In this document: positions 47,761-59,700 of the stretch, in pieces
Numbering within the stretch: position 1 is the first letter of the stretch
Layout: every line of letters begins with the position of its first letter
The notes under the pieces: generated by a model
What the model was told of the DNA's origin: nothing
What the model saw: the letters and a program-made list of their open reading frames with translations, nothing else
The model's database searches: none
Source of the DNA: Larimichthys crocea
Taxonomy: Eukaryota; Chordata; Actinopteri; Sciaenidae
Assembly (NCBI RefSeq): GCF_000972845.2
Contig: NC_040022.1
Coordinates: forward strand, 2,209,011 to 2,273,010
Direction: 5' to 3'
Length of the DNA stretch: 64,000 nt
Translations under genes and position numbers: made by a program

Positions 47761-49849
47761 CATGTGTCCTCACATTAAACCTGAAATTTTCCCCTTTTTT
47801 TTCAGCATCTACAGAAAAAAAAAGGCAGACGCACAAACATAGCAACATACAGCCTAGCAGGACTCCCTGCTCAGTATATGAAGTGTTTACAGCGTCCGTG
47901 CTCTGCCTCCACGTCTCCCATACGTCTCAGTTACATGGCTGCAGCTGATAACACTCAGTCAGTTGTTATCCAGCTATTTTGTGTTTCCATCTTGGAGTAC
48001 TTGCACTCTAAAATAAAATATTCAGCGCCGTCGACCACCATTTTGACATACAGAAGAGTTTGCAGCCAATGTTATTCAAACAAATCAAACTTTCACTTCA
48101 CATATCGCGTGAGAACGTGTTGTAAAAACCTCACGTACAACCCTGATTCCAAACATGAAGGTATATTCAGTGTATATCCACAGGGAACAACAAGTCTGAA
48201 CATTGAATATGTTATCTTTGGATCTGCAAATCGCTTAATTGACTTTTATTTATGTTTTACACAACTTCTTTGAAATCAGGATTGCATCAGGTCACGTGAA
48301 CCTTTTAAAATGAAACTGAGGAGAAATGTATATCTGTGCTGCAAAGCAGTAAAGCTGCATTTAAGATAGCGACTCTAAACTTGTACATAGAGCTGTTATT
48401 GGGGCCCCACCCTGGAAAAAGGAAGATGTCAATGAATCCTATATGTTTTTAATTTGTGCATGTGCACAAGTCTCAATCATATCTGTTTCATGAATGAGAA
48501 ACAATGACTGCAGAGATTAAATCGCTTAAAAACAAGAAGTACAATGACTTGTCAGATAGTGCTACTGTCAGCTGTTGAAACCGAGCCTGCAGGCGGATGC
48601 TGCAGTGACGCAGGGCAGCAGCGGAGGGAGAGATGGGAAATTTTGGGGAGGATGGATTTGGATTTGGATGATTTCACAGCGCAACTCGAGTTGTCTGCAC
48701 GAACTAGTTGGCTGCCATCGCTCCCTATATAATATGTACATACTTTGTTTAATGTAGCTGTTTTTATATTTTCTGATCTTCCTTTCTTACGTGCAGAAAT
48801 GTCATGGGGCTCTAAAAATAAACCACTTCAAACTGACAGGGAAGTACAAATATACATAAACAACCAGGTGATGTGAGAACATGTACATGTGTACAGCATC
48901 CAGTCAAGTATTTCTGTAATCTCTACTCTTTCATTTCATGCTTCCTCATACAGCACAATCACTACATGTTATTTATATTCATACATTTAATTATTTCACT
49001 GTTTTGCATCCTTAAAACCAGACGATAGCTTTTGCATTGACGTTAAAGAAGATTTGAAGACATGCTACTTTCTGTTAGCGATGAACGAGGATCCATTTTT
49101 GCTCACGGTCCACTGGATATGGAAATCGATATTATTCACTGTTCATTGTTCACACGATGATGTGCTTTCATGCAGTACAAGCTCAACTGACATTATATCT
49201 GTGCTGGAAAGCAGTAAAGTTTACGACATTTTAATTAACTGTGTACAGTCGCCTTGTTTTCTTCGAAATGCCAACCATGCATGCACTTGTTCTACAAAGT
49301 GAGCTTCATGACCCAGATTGAACACTCTCACACACAATTAAGTGTTCCACTCAGTCAGTAAGTGAGTTAAGATCATAGTGCAACCCAGCAGTAAGCGCTC
49401 GTACCTTTAGGGTCAAAAATAACGGTCGATCTCTTTAAAGCTTTAAGACAATTCAGTCAACAGGGCTAAGTTTTTCCACAGGGGCTGTGTTGAGGCTTCC
49501 TGTTAGTGTACCGGGCTGACATTGGCCAGCCAGGCTAGCTGATAGGCAGATATGACTGGTTCAGGTGTACGAACCATCATAAAGGCTCCATTGTCCAGCA
49601 GAATAGCTGAAGCTTATAGGAATTTGATATGTGGATTCTTGTCCTTGGAGAGAGAAAGAGGGAAGAGAGACAGAGCTCCACTACAGGCTTACATCAGCAG
49701 TTTGAAGTCAGCTTTAATCCTAAATATATAACAAATATAATAAAGGTTGCATTGCAACTGATTTCTATGTTCCATTGGAGAGATTTCTGCACATTGGTTG
49801 TGAGGTGGAAAACAGTCGTGTCACAGCAGATTTCAGCAAAACAATAACT

Positions 49850-50745
49850 CTTCGGCTCTCTACACCAAACCATGTGAGTCATTGGACAGCCTGGGGACAG
49901 TCAATGTGATAATAACTAACCACAACATCTAACCATTTGGACTCTTGCCTAACCCTGACCACTAAGGCTCCAGATTTTCTCAGACACGAGTCTCCCAGCC
50001 CCAGATATTTTCTATCTTAACCCCAACAACATGAGCTCTCCAGCTTCTGACCTGAAACATGGACTCAAAACCTAAATATCTCATCTTTGGAGCTGGAACA
50101 TCCTCAACCCAAACGTATACTCAGGAAATCAATCAACCAAGGTCAAGCAAATCTCTCTCACCATTCTCCTTGATAATATGAAGGTTATCACAGTGAGAGC
50201 ACCCTGATTGACATGTGCTGGCCAGTGCATTGCCTCTGGCTCTCTACCCCAAACCATGTGAGTCACTGGACAGCTCGTGGAGAGTCAATGTGGTAATCAC
50301 TAACCACTTCACCATTTGGACACCTTGTCTAACCCTGACCACACAAACATCTTGTGTAACCCTAACCACCTGGACTCAAAACCCAACTAAACAACGACTC
50401 GTACTTTCCTGTCCACTCTCTCACTATTCTCCTTCATAATATGAAGTTGCTTGAGTGACATGCGTTGACCAGTCCGTTGCCTTTGGCTGTCCCAGGAGAG
50501 TTAATGTAATAATAACTAACCACTACACAACTACACACACTTCTTGTCTAACCTTAACTTCTCCAACTCCTGACCTAACCCTAACCAACTGGATTCAAAA
50601 CCCAATTATCCAATCTCTGGAGCTCAGGAAATCAAAGAAGAAGACCAAGATCTCTCACTGTTCTCCTTCATAATATGAAGTTGTCTGAGTGACATGCGTT
50701 GACCAGTCCGTTGCCTTTAGCTCTCTATCCCAAACACTTATCATC
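49850..50745. repeat. long-period tandem repeat, about 3 diverged copies
   Basis: Two linked blocks alternate. Block 1 is 'aaaccatgtgagtca' with 'gataataactaaccac' (49868, 50250, 50485). Block 2 is 'attctccttgataatatgaa', with a related 'gacatgtgctggccagt' (50160, 50425, 50660). The period falls from about 380 to about 240 bp through internal deletion. The array ends in a third 'ccaaacacttatca' start at about 50728. Confidence 0.75.
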
Positions 50746-51260
50746 ATCAGAGTCACGGCAGGTACACATTTAAAAAGTTTAGATCAATGCATGGTCATAA
50801 ATCAGCAGAATACCATCACATCAGTGTACCTGCCTGCACCTGTCTGACCCAGCCTCACTGTGTCTCATTGTTTCATGCACCTGGTGCTGGCATCCAAACA
50901 ATTTTAATCATGCCAGATGAAACAGGTTTGGTAATAACTTTTTTTCACCTGCGAGTCAAAGAAATATCAAAGAGAGAGAGAGAGAGAGACAATACAGGCT
51001 CAGAGCAGATCTCTCTTCCTAGTTAATACTAGTTGAAACATTAAACCATCATTCAGGCTCTTTGAAAAGTGTTTGGACATGTGCTGTTAAATGTGACACC
51101 GCTGTAGATGACAAAAGCTGTCACCTTTGCGGTGATACGAGGTGTAATATCACGTCTCAGGGCTTCTCGGTTTTTCCATTCAAACGTTGACGCACGTAAA
51201 CGCATCGACTCTCCTTTGTGCGTAAAAAAAGATTAGATGATTAGAGTTGTTGTTACCTAC
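50746..51260. other. gene-free stretch
   Basis: Nothing recognised apart from a short GA tract at about 50972-50989. Confidence 0.5.
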
Positions 51261-51625
51261 CCGAGCTGCCGGTGGAGAAATAAGTCCAAAAGAGTTGAAG
51301 GGAAATTAAAGCCAAAGGTGTGGCAGGTGTTTGTTTTTGTTTTGTTCTTCTTCTTCTTTTTTAAAAAAAATAAATAAATAAATCACGAAACTTGTTGCTT
51401 CAGCATAAATCCAAGAGGATCAGGTTGTCTCCATTTATCCGACAGAGAGAGGAGTTTTAAAGGAGCTGGAGAGCGCATGGAACAAGCGCACAACCTGACA
51501 TAGAGATACAAGACAGAGAGAGCGACAGAGAGAGAGAGACCGACAGAGAGAGAGAGAGAGAGAGAGAGAGCGGAGGCGGGCGGTGTTAACTTAGATGGAA
51601 ATAACAAGCTGACAGCCTGCAGAGA
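51261..51625 (-). promoter_or_regulatory. card11: candidate card11 promoter and noncoding first exon
   Basis: On the card11 strand, a good donor (cagctcgg|gtaggt, GT at 51260-51259) follows a pyrimidine-rich, GC-containing stretch with a 'ctcctttaaaactcc' TATA-like box at about 51450-51465 and a long CT tract (51505-51571). A noncoding exon is required because the ATG exon begins with an acceptor. This site is 6.4 kb upstream of it. This is inference only. Confidence 0.35.
51505..51571. repeat. GA/CT microsatellite
   Basis: Interrupted (GA)n on the + strand, with a (CT)n pyrimidine tract on the card11 strand. Confidence 0.9.
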
Positions 51626-51999
51626 GGTGAGAGGAGCGCAAAGCCTCCGTGACCTGTCTCACTCTGTGTATCCGTCATCAGACACAATCACAATGGTGAC
51701 CCACAGACATTTGGCAACACTTCATTCAGCCCAGTTGTGACTTTATAATTATTTATTTCCGTTTGGGAGGTGGTCTGATGTTATCTAAGCTCTTTGTTTA
51801 CTCATCATAATATCTTTTCATTCAATCAATATTTCCATTTTATGAGGCTTTACTTTCATTTCAGTTACAGTCTGCATAAGAAAGTATGATGCACTGTCAG
51901 AGATTAAACCAAAAAGTACACTCTGAGAAAAACCGGTTCTTCATCAGAACCTTGTTATCCTTTAAGGATACATACAGACAGGCTTCATGGGGGCTGCTG

Positions 52000-52395
52000 G
52001 AGGTGTGTCTATTTATGCTGAATGTAACCGCTGTGAAAACTTTTAACTTTGCTGATTAACCGGGTTTATTAATGCAGGCGCTTGCTCACTCTCATTCGCT
52101 GGCTCTGTCGCTCAACCACTGCTGTCCCTCAATCACAAATCAAATGAAACTCTTTCGGGTCTTTATTTTGCAGCATTACAGCAGTCAGACTCAGATTTAG
52201 AAGCTCATGTTCATGAAATAAACAAAGCCAGAACACAACAGGTAGAGTATCAGCGTTTAGTCCATGAATCCACCTGGATAGCCTTAATTTCAGAGACATT
52301 TCTTTGGAGGTTTGACAGATGTGATCATCCGACTGGCGGTGGCAGCAGGACGTCGGACTGTGTCTTACCAAAAGTTGGATCGCACTACCCAAATA
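52000..52395 (+). mobile_element. family-C inverted-repeat element copy
   Basis: Contains 'tgctgaatgtaaccgctgtg', 'tcagactcagatttagaagc', 'aacaaagccagaacacaaca' and 'tttagtccatgaatcca', shared with 62640-63175. Its ends are less clear here. Confidence 0.7.
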
Positions 52396-52451
52396 CTCAA
52401 AGGAATGTATAAATCTGCTCTCTTCTGTTTGAATGTATCTTAAGAACCCTT

Positions 52452-52452
<1 letters not shown>

Positions 52453-52511
<59 letters not shown>
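52453..52511. repeat. (CTAT)n microsatellite
   Basis: About 14 perfect CTAT units. Confidence 0.95.
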
Positions 52512-52516
52512 ACTTT

Positions 52517-52740
52517 AGGTGAGTTATATAAAAATTCAGTTTGACAGTTGTCATGAACGGGGAAATTAGCTATAGAGACCAAAACTGTTTTTTGTACCAG
52601 GCTGTAAACATGTTTATTTCTGCTGTGAAGTTGGACATTTGAACATGGGGACTTATGGAGACTGACTCACTTCTGGAGCCAGCCTCAAGTGGACGTTTGA
52701 GGAACTGCAGTTTCTGGCACTTCTGCATCGGCGTCCGGTT
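52517..52740 (-). mobile_element. family-A element, partial copy
   Basis: Same core as 22790-23070 and same orientation, abutting the CTAT microsatellite. Confidence 0.7.
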
Positions 52741-53590
52741 GATAAAAAACAACAAAGGGGAAGTTTGAAAACCTTTTTCATGAATCTTTGATGAAAGTCA
52801 AACCTTTGTTTGTTTGAGTGTAGTCGGGGCTGGACTTCAGTCAGAGTTGGGCGTTGGGAGAAACTTAGTCTGTTTAATGATGTCACACTAATTTCTGTGT
52901 ATTATTTATTGTTTTTGCATACACACTATTAATACTTACAGTGTTTCACAATCACCCACAGCAACAACACAGACAGGAACTGCAATACTTCCTCTAACAT
53001 GTGACTGTTCTTGTAATCGATTATTGTAAAATGTGGTTTTACCACTTGAATGGATTCAGACACGTTAAATCTTATCTGAAAAGTACATACACTCTAAACA
53101 CAGTGTGAGATTATATCTGAAAAGCAGCAGAGTAGAAATAGAAAAAGGTATTTGAAATATGGAAATAGCAAAGTGCAGCTGCTTAAAAAAAATACATTCA
53201 AATACTTGAATAAGTTGCCTTAAACTCGTCTGTTTCTGCAGTTTTTCAGGAGCCTGTGAAGGCGTGAAAAAACTGTAAATTAGGTGTTGATATTCCTCCA
53301 CTATCAGTGAGGATGGACATAATAAACTAATCAGCTTTAAAGAAATTAAAAAGATAGATAAATAGATAGATATACACAAGAAAGATATAGGAAGAAAATA
53401 CTTTTAATACTTTAAAATACAATATTTGAGTTGCTGTTTTGTCCTCGTGAAGAAAATACAAGTATTAAATTACATTTTAAGACGATCAAGCTGAGAAAGC
53501 TGAAAGGAGGTGACCTTAAAGTTATTTAATATATTGAATAAATAATAGATATAATGACATGCTGATATTCTGTGTTTACGTCTGTTTGTT
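52741..53590. other. gene-free stretch between card11 and ap5z1
   Basis: AT-rich DNA with no exon signal. Confidence 0.5.
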
Positions 53591-53737
53591 GGACTTCCCT
53601 CTTTGAAGGCGGAACCAAAGTGTCGGTCATGTGATTCCAGTCAGGACTTAATTAGCGGCCGCACTGTTTACGTTCCTCCGCAGGCAGACAGACAGGTGAA
53701 GAGACACGCAGAGAGACAGACAGGTGGTGTTGGAGGA
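53591..53737 (+). promoter_or_regulatory. ap5z1: ap5z1 core promoter and 5' UTR
   Basis: A GC-richer patch with a 'ggtcatgtgatt' E-box-like site (53626-53637) and a 'gcggccgc' box (53656-53663), followed by the 5' UTR into the ATG at 53738. The exact transcription start is not visible. Confidence 0.5.
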
Positions 53738-56700
53738 ATGTCTCTCTGTCCAGATGTTTTCTCACGGCTCAGAGAGTTTGATCAAACAAGCGAGGTAAGA
53801 AAAAGAAAAACTACAAAACTACAAAACTACAAAACGGTGTCCGCAGCTCGTGCTAAGCTAACGAGGCTAACGCTGATGCTACATTAAAGTGTTTTTATAT
53901 TTTTACTGTATTTTAAATGTAATAGATTACTTTCATGCTGCAGTATTTCTCATTAAATCCTTCCTGCAGCTCTGACATTCAGCATAACACTTAATACTTT
54001 TACTTTAGTTACTATAACGTGTCACATTTCACTGAATGCAGGACTTTTAAATGTAATAGATTACTCTCATGCCGCAGTATTTCTCATTAAATCCTTCCTG
54101 CAGCTCTTTACATTAAGCATAATACTTGATACTTTTACTTTAGTTACTATAACGTGTCACATTTTACTGAATGCAGGACTTTTAAATGTAATAGATTACT
54201 TTCATACCGCAGTATTTCTCATTAAATCCTTCCTGCAGCTCTTTACATTCAGCATAATACTTATTACTTTTACTTTAGTTACTATAACGTGTCACATTTC
54301 ACTGAATGCAGGACTTTTAAATGTAATAGATTACTTTCATACCGCAGTATGTCTCATTAAATCCTTCCTGCAGCTCTTTACATTCAGCATAATACTTAAT
54401 ACTTTTACTTTAGTTACTATAACGTGTCACATTTCACTGAATGCAGGACCTTTAAATGTAATAGATTACTTTCATACCGCGGTATTTCTCATTAAATCCT
54501 TCCTGCAGCTCTTTACATTCAGCATAATACTTAATACTTTTACTTTAGTTACTATAACGTGTCACATTTCACTGAATGCAGGACCTTTTAAATGTAATAG
54601 ATTACTTTAATGCCGCAGTATTTCTCATTAAATCCTTCCTGCAGCTCTTTACATTCAGCATAATACTTAATACTTTTACTTTAGTTACTATAACGTGTCA
54701 CATTTTACCGAATGCAGGACTTTTAAATGTAATAGATTACTTTAATGCCGCAGTATTTCTCATTAAATCCTTCCTGCAGCTCTTTACATTCAGCATAATA
54801 CTTAATACTTTTACTTTAGTTACTATAACGTGTCACATTTCACTGAATGCAGGACTTTTAAATGTAATAGATTACTTTTATACTGCAGTGTCGCTCAGTA
54901 AAAGGGGTCTAAATTCTTCCTGCAGTACTTTTTAATATTTAAAACTTAAGTACATTTTGCTTGAGTACAAACTTGAACGCAGTACTTTTACATGTACTGC
55001 AGTAATATTGCAGGATTTAAGTCCAGTATGGACTGGTAGCTGGACCACCTGGGTACTGCTGAGGTTCCCTTGAGCAAGGCACCGAACCCCCCAACCGCTC
55101 GCTGGGTGGCTCCACCTCATCACTCCACCACCTCTCTGCACACTGCATGTGAACCATGTGTGTTACGTGAAAAACCCTTAAATAAGGAGGATCGGATTCA
55201 AAACATCAAAGTCTAAGTTGAATTTATTGTTCTTGTACGAGAGGAGCGTTTCACAGTGCAACACACTAGAGGGGTTACAGAGAAAAAGGCTCTCTGAGGA
55301 GCGTTAACAGTTGGTTCTTATACATTTTCCTGAAGATGGGCTGTCTCAACCCCTGTAAATTGTTAACAGTCAATTTGCATATAATGCATTTAAACAGCTT
55401 TCTTCAACATATCACCTAATGAGTAGCCAGTATGTCCCCAATCTAGACGTCACCTCTCTGACCTGATACATTAACCTGAACTTTACAGAAAACAGCAATA
55501 AAGGGAAGTGCCTTAAGAACATGTAATATAAGAACAAACATCGTATAAGTTAAAACATCTAACTAGCTGTGTAACCCTGATTTTTATGACAATGTGTACA
55601 TAAAATGTGTGTGTGTGTATTTCGGGTTGAAATGCATGTAAACCGAGGGATTAATAAAAGTATCTCTTCTTCTACGTCTCAGCATAAAGAGTACTTTTAT
55701 TATTCTAAAACTTCTGTACTTTCACTCGAGTACGCAGGACTCTCTTTGTGATAGACGATGAATAGAAAGAACAGATGACTGGTGAAGCTGCTCCAGGTGA
55801 AGTCGAGCGTGTCGTCCACTAATTAAATGATCAGTCGGTGTGACCCGGCTCCTCCAGTCTAACGTTGTGGGAAAGTTTGTGAATGGTTAGCTCCCGAAAT
55901 CTGATGGTAGCCAATGAATGTGTGTGTGTGTACAGTTCATTTACTGTTTCCTCAGTGGTGGATTCAGATCTCTAAAATCTTTCGTGTGTCATTTTTCAGG
56001 GAGATCCAGGAGTCTGAGCTGCAGAAGTTTTACAGCAGACTGGTGAAGCTGCTCCAGGCGAAGGAGCTCAGCCATGAGACTGTGGACTCCCTTCAGAGGC
56101 TGCACCTCATTCTGTCCGCCACCAAGTACACCCGGACGTAAGAGCTCCAGCCTACGCCTCACACACGGCGCTCACATTCAGTTTAATCTACACACACACA
56201 CAGCTCTGTTGTCGTTGACCACAGGTTGCCTCCTGAGCTTCAGAAGAGACTCCTGTCGCTCCTCTCGTCGCCCTCGGAGCAGCTCCAGGTTCTGGGCTCG
56301 GCTGTGCTCAGAGAGACGCTGCCCCTCTCTGGTCAGGAGCTGAACTACAACCAGGAGAACGTCAGCCAGCTGAACAGCCACGCCGCCGCCCTGCTGCTCT
56401 CACAGGCGAGATCGACGGCCGACCTGTCGTCTCTCTGCGCTCAGCTGCTGCGCGGCCTGGAAAGCCGACAATCGGACGGGTCAGCTCACTCGCTCACACA
56501 CACCCTGCCCGTCCTTAACACCGTCCTCACACACCGCCCCGAGTGCCTCACTGAAGGTAACAGACAGACGGATCACAGGGTTCAATTTAAAAAGCTGAAA
56601 CAGAAAGTCTGATTTCGCTCTGTCGTTCGCTTCAGATCACATCACCCTCCTGAGTAAAAAGCTCGTGGACTGGCTGCGTTATGCGAGCATCACTCAGGGT

Positions 56701-59700
56701 GGATGTGCCTCCTCTGGAGGGTTCTTCACGGGGCCGAGGTCACGTCAGGTATGAAACTCTTAAGCTCTGGAGACAGACGAGCGTCACTGCTTCCTTCTAC
56801 ATCTGTATCTGCGTTCGTGTGTTTTCAGCCGGTGCCCATAGCCGAGCTGGACGGGACGGTGTCCGGGGATTTCTTCACCGTGCTGTGTGTGGGTCAGAGC
56901 TTCACCGATGACCAGTGGATGAACGTCTACTCCTTCTCGATGCTCCGCCACTGGCTTCTCACCTACCACTCTGTTTCCAATAGCAACACCACAGCGGACA
57001 CCGGTATGACCTCCACTCAAACCCGCTCATTACTTATCATGTCAAAGCTGCACAGTACATACAAAGAGTCTCAGAGTATCGCCTCTGAAGGCCTCCGATG
57101 ACCTGCTCTGTGTTTTTCATCATCTCCAGCAAACAGGCTGCAGCTCAGCCTCTCCCTCTCCCACTCCCACTCCTTTTCTAATGGTAAGACATGTCAGCTT
57201 GTGGACCTTCGCTGCATGCGCGTGCCTCTCTGAGACAGAAACTAAACTCTTCGGGGGCGACACAATTCAACTCACCGCACTTGATATGATCATGACTCAC
57301 TCACACGTCGAACAGCTTCTGTCTAACAAACACCAGAAATTCTGACCTGTGACTTCTTCACTCGGTGTGTTTATCTTCCTTTAACCCTCTCGTGAGCTCA
57401 TCGCTCTGATGAATGACTAACAGGCTGCTCTGAATGGGACGCTCAGGGGAGATGTTGTCTGTCTCTAAACTGTCTGATAATCTCTCGTCTAAACCTCAAC
57501 AGCCAGTTTGTCCGAAAGCTTTTTAGTTTGAAGTAACGATTCAAGGGTGAAGCAGAAAACAGATTTAAAGCAGCACACTGACATCTGGTGGTTTGTGCGA
57601 GTTATAGCAGCTCCTCAAGACTGCTTATCTTTATCAGGGTACACCCACTCTAAACAGGTCTATCTTTGCTATAAGGTTGAAATTATCTCTTAATTTCTCA
57701 GTCTATCTTTGCTATAAGGTTGAAATTATCTCTTAATTTCTCAGTTATTCTCCTTGTAAGAGCCAGAATGTGTCTATGGGTGGAGTTGTTTATTTGTTTA
57801 GACCACACACGTTTGCTGGATCACTGTCATCTGGGTGTGGTTGTGTGGTTTCTCCTTATTTTACCTGTTCACGAGATTCAAACAAAGAGGGCTCGAATAT
57901 TTTCTGTTGTCTCATCTTGTTTAGTTTCGTTATTGTTTTTAATAAACACCTTAAAACTTATCCGACATGACTGCGGAACAGTAAAGAGCCAGCTTAGCTT
58001 CTTAGCCGCCTTTTTCAATCGATGGTTGTCGCTGCACTCCTCTTGTTCTCCCACTGATGTGCCGATCACATAGTTTAGCTGCAAAACTTTCAAACCTGAA
58101 ACTTTCTGAGGCACCGGTGACGTCTGAAGCTTCAGACATCATCGGTCATGCACAACACAAGATGTGAGAGTGAACAATCATCCACCCATCTCCAGTTTAA
58201 AGGCGCCTGGTTGAGTTTTCTTGTGCGACAGCGAACAAAGTTTCTTTCTTTGCTGCAAAACTTCACACAGCTGCAGATAAGCTTTGTTGCTTCTGGTCAG
58301 ACGTTCCTTTTTAACTGTGCAGAATTGGCCTCAAGCTGTCTTAAGAACACTGGATTAAATCATAATCATAAATCATAATTTCGAGTCGTGACCTCTCGTT
58401 CCTGACCCTCCCGTGTTGCAGATGACCGCTCGGAGGTGGACGGGTCGGTGGTTTCTATGGTTTCAGCCACTTCCTCCTCCAGCCGATTGCTGCCTCCGAA
58501 GGAGCGTCTGAGAGAGAAGGCGTTCCAGTACTGCCAACGGCTCATCGAGCAGAGCGATCGCAGTGAGTGCACAGATATGATTTTATCTGTACGTTTATAT
58601 TTTACTGTGTTTATGTGAACAGCTGTTTATTCTTGTCTCTGTCACAGAGGCGCACAAAAAGGCAGATGCAGACCTGCAGAAAGCGGTGAGTCTGAATATC
58701 ATTGATTACAACTGTGGAGATATATAAGTTTTTAAAGATATAATTCTGAGATGCACACACTAAGGACTCATGGAGTGGTTGGCAGCACCCTGGGGGCACT
58801 TACGGCTTCGGTACCTTGCTCGAGGTAACTTGATGAACTGGCACATCAGCTACCTGTCATGCTGGACTTCCACACTCCGGGTTCCCAAGCCAAGTCTCTA
58901 CAGACTTCTGCCAAATAATGATCGGCACAGTCTGGGACTGTAGAAAAGGAGGAGGAGGAGAGACTGTCGGAGTGAGTTTGACGAGTCCTCACATTTGTAG
59001 CACGATAAAATGGAGAAGGGAAAACTCGAGCAGCAGCTGTGCCTGAAAGCTGCGTTTTGTCTTGAAACCTCTCAAACTTTTGACACACCGTCTTTAGATG
59101 TGACAGGTTGTCAGACTTTTCTATAACTCCTCTTTCTCCTCGTGCACATGAGTCTTAGTTTTCTCCATGAAGTTTCACGTGTGCCTCGTAAACCACGTTC
59201 TCATACTGTTGACCTGTTTCCTCTCTCAGTGTCTGGTGGAGGCGGTGTGTATCCTGGACTGCGTGTGCGTCGAGGACGCCTCGCTGGTCTTCCGAACGTT
59301 CCCGTGCATCAAGGCGCTCTTCGGTCGTCTCAGCTCAGATCTGTCGTTTGCCAGAGTCCTGCTGCCTATCGCACAGTTCTACCTCAACCATGGTGTGTGT
59401 GTGTGTGTGTTCACATCCACGTGTACATATCTCATCCTCACGTATGCATTCGTTTAAAAGTGTGTGTTTGAATCTATCCAGGTGAGATGGCTGCCGTGGA
59501 TTGTGAGTGCGTGTGGAGGCTGGTGTTTGCTCGATTCCCTTCCGAGCTCTTCAACGATCAGTTCCTGGCACACGAGCTTCTTCGCTTCCTCCGGCTGAAC
59601 CTCGAGAGTCTGCAGCTGCGGGTCCCGCAGTACATCCGCTCCTTCCCGAACCTGCTGAAGGTGAAAGCTCGTCTCACAGAGACACTTCTGAACGTCCTCG

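Larger units (their letters stand above)
46056..49845. other. gene-free stretch, possibly card11 5' UTR intron
   Basis: No recognised coding exon. There are CA/GT tracts at 47511-47531 and 47733-47760. The 213-aa frame at 47201-47842 has microsatellite-driven composition and no similarity I recognise. Confidence 0.55.

Noticed and set aside
47201..47842. 213-aa open frame on the + strand, the longest in the 45-53 kb stretch
   Set aside because: Composition is dominated by CA/GT microsatellite translation and low-complexity residues. There are no family motifs and no supporting splice or start context.
48544..48732. Short frame with MDLDLDDFTAQLELS
   Set aside because: Looks protein-like by eye, but has no splice partners, no recognised family and no conserved context.
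53911..54895. Possible CRISPR-like array (regular repeats)
   Set aside because: Units are contiguous 135-bp repeats without unique spacers, in a vertebrate intron.
54576..54935. 119-aa protein with perfect internal repeats
   Set aside because: Purely a reading of the 135-bp tandem array. The frame depends on unit length being divisible by three.
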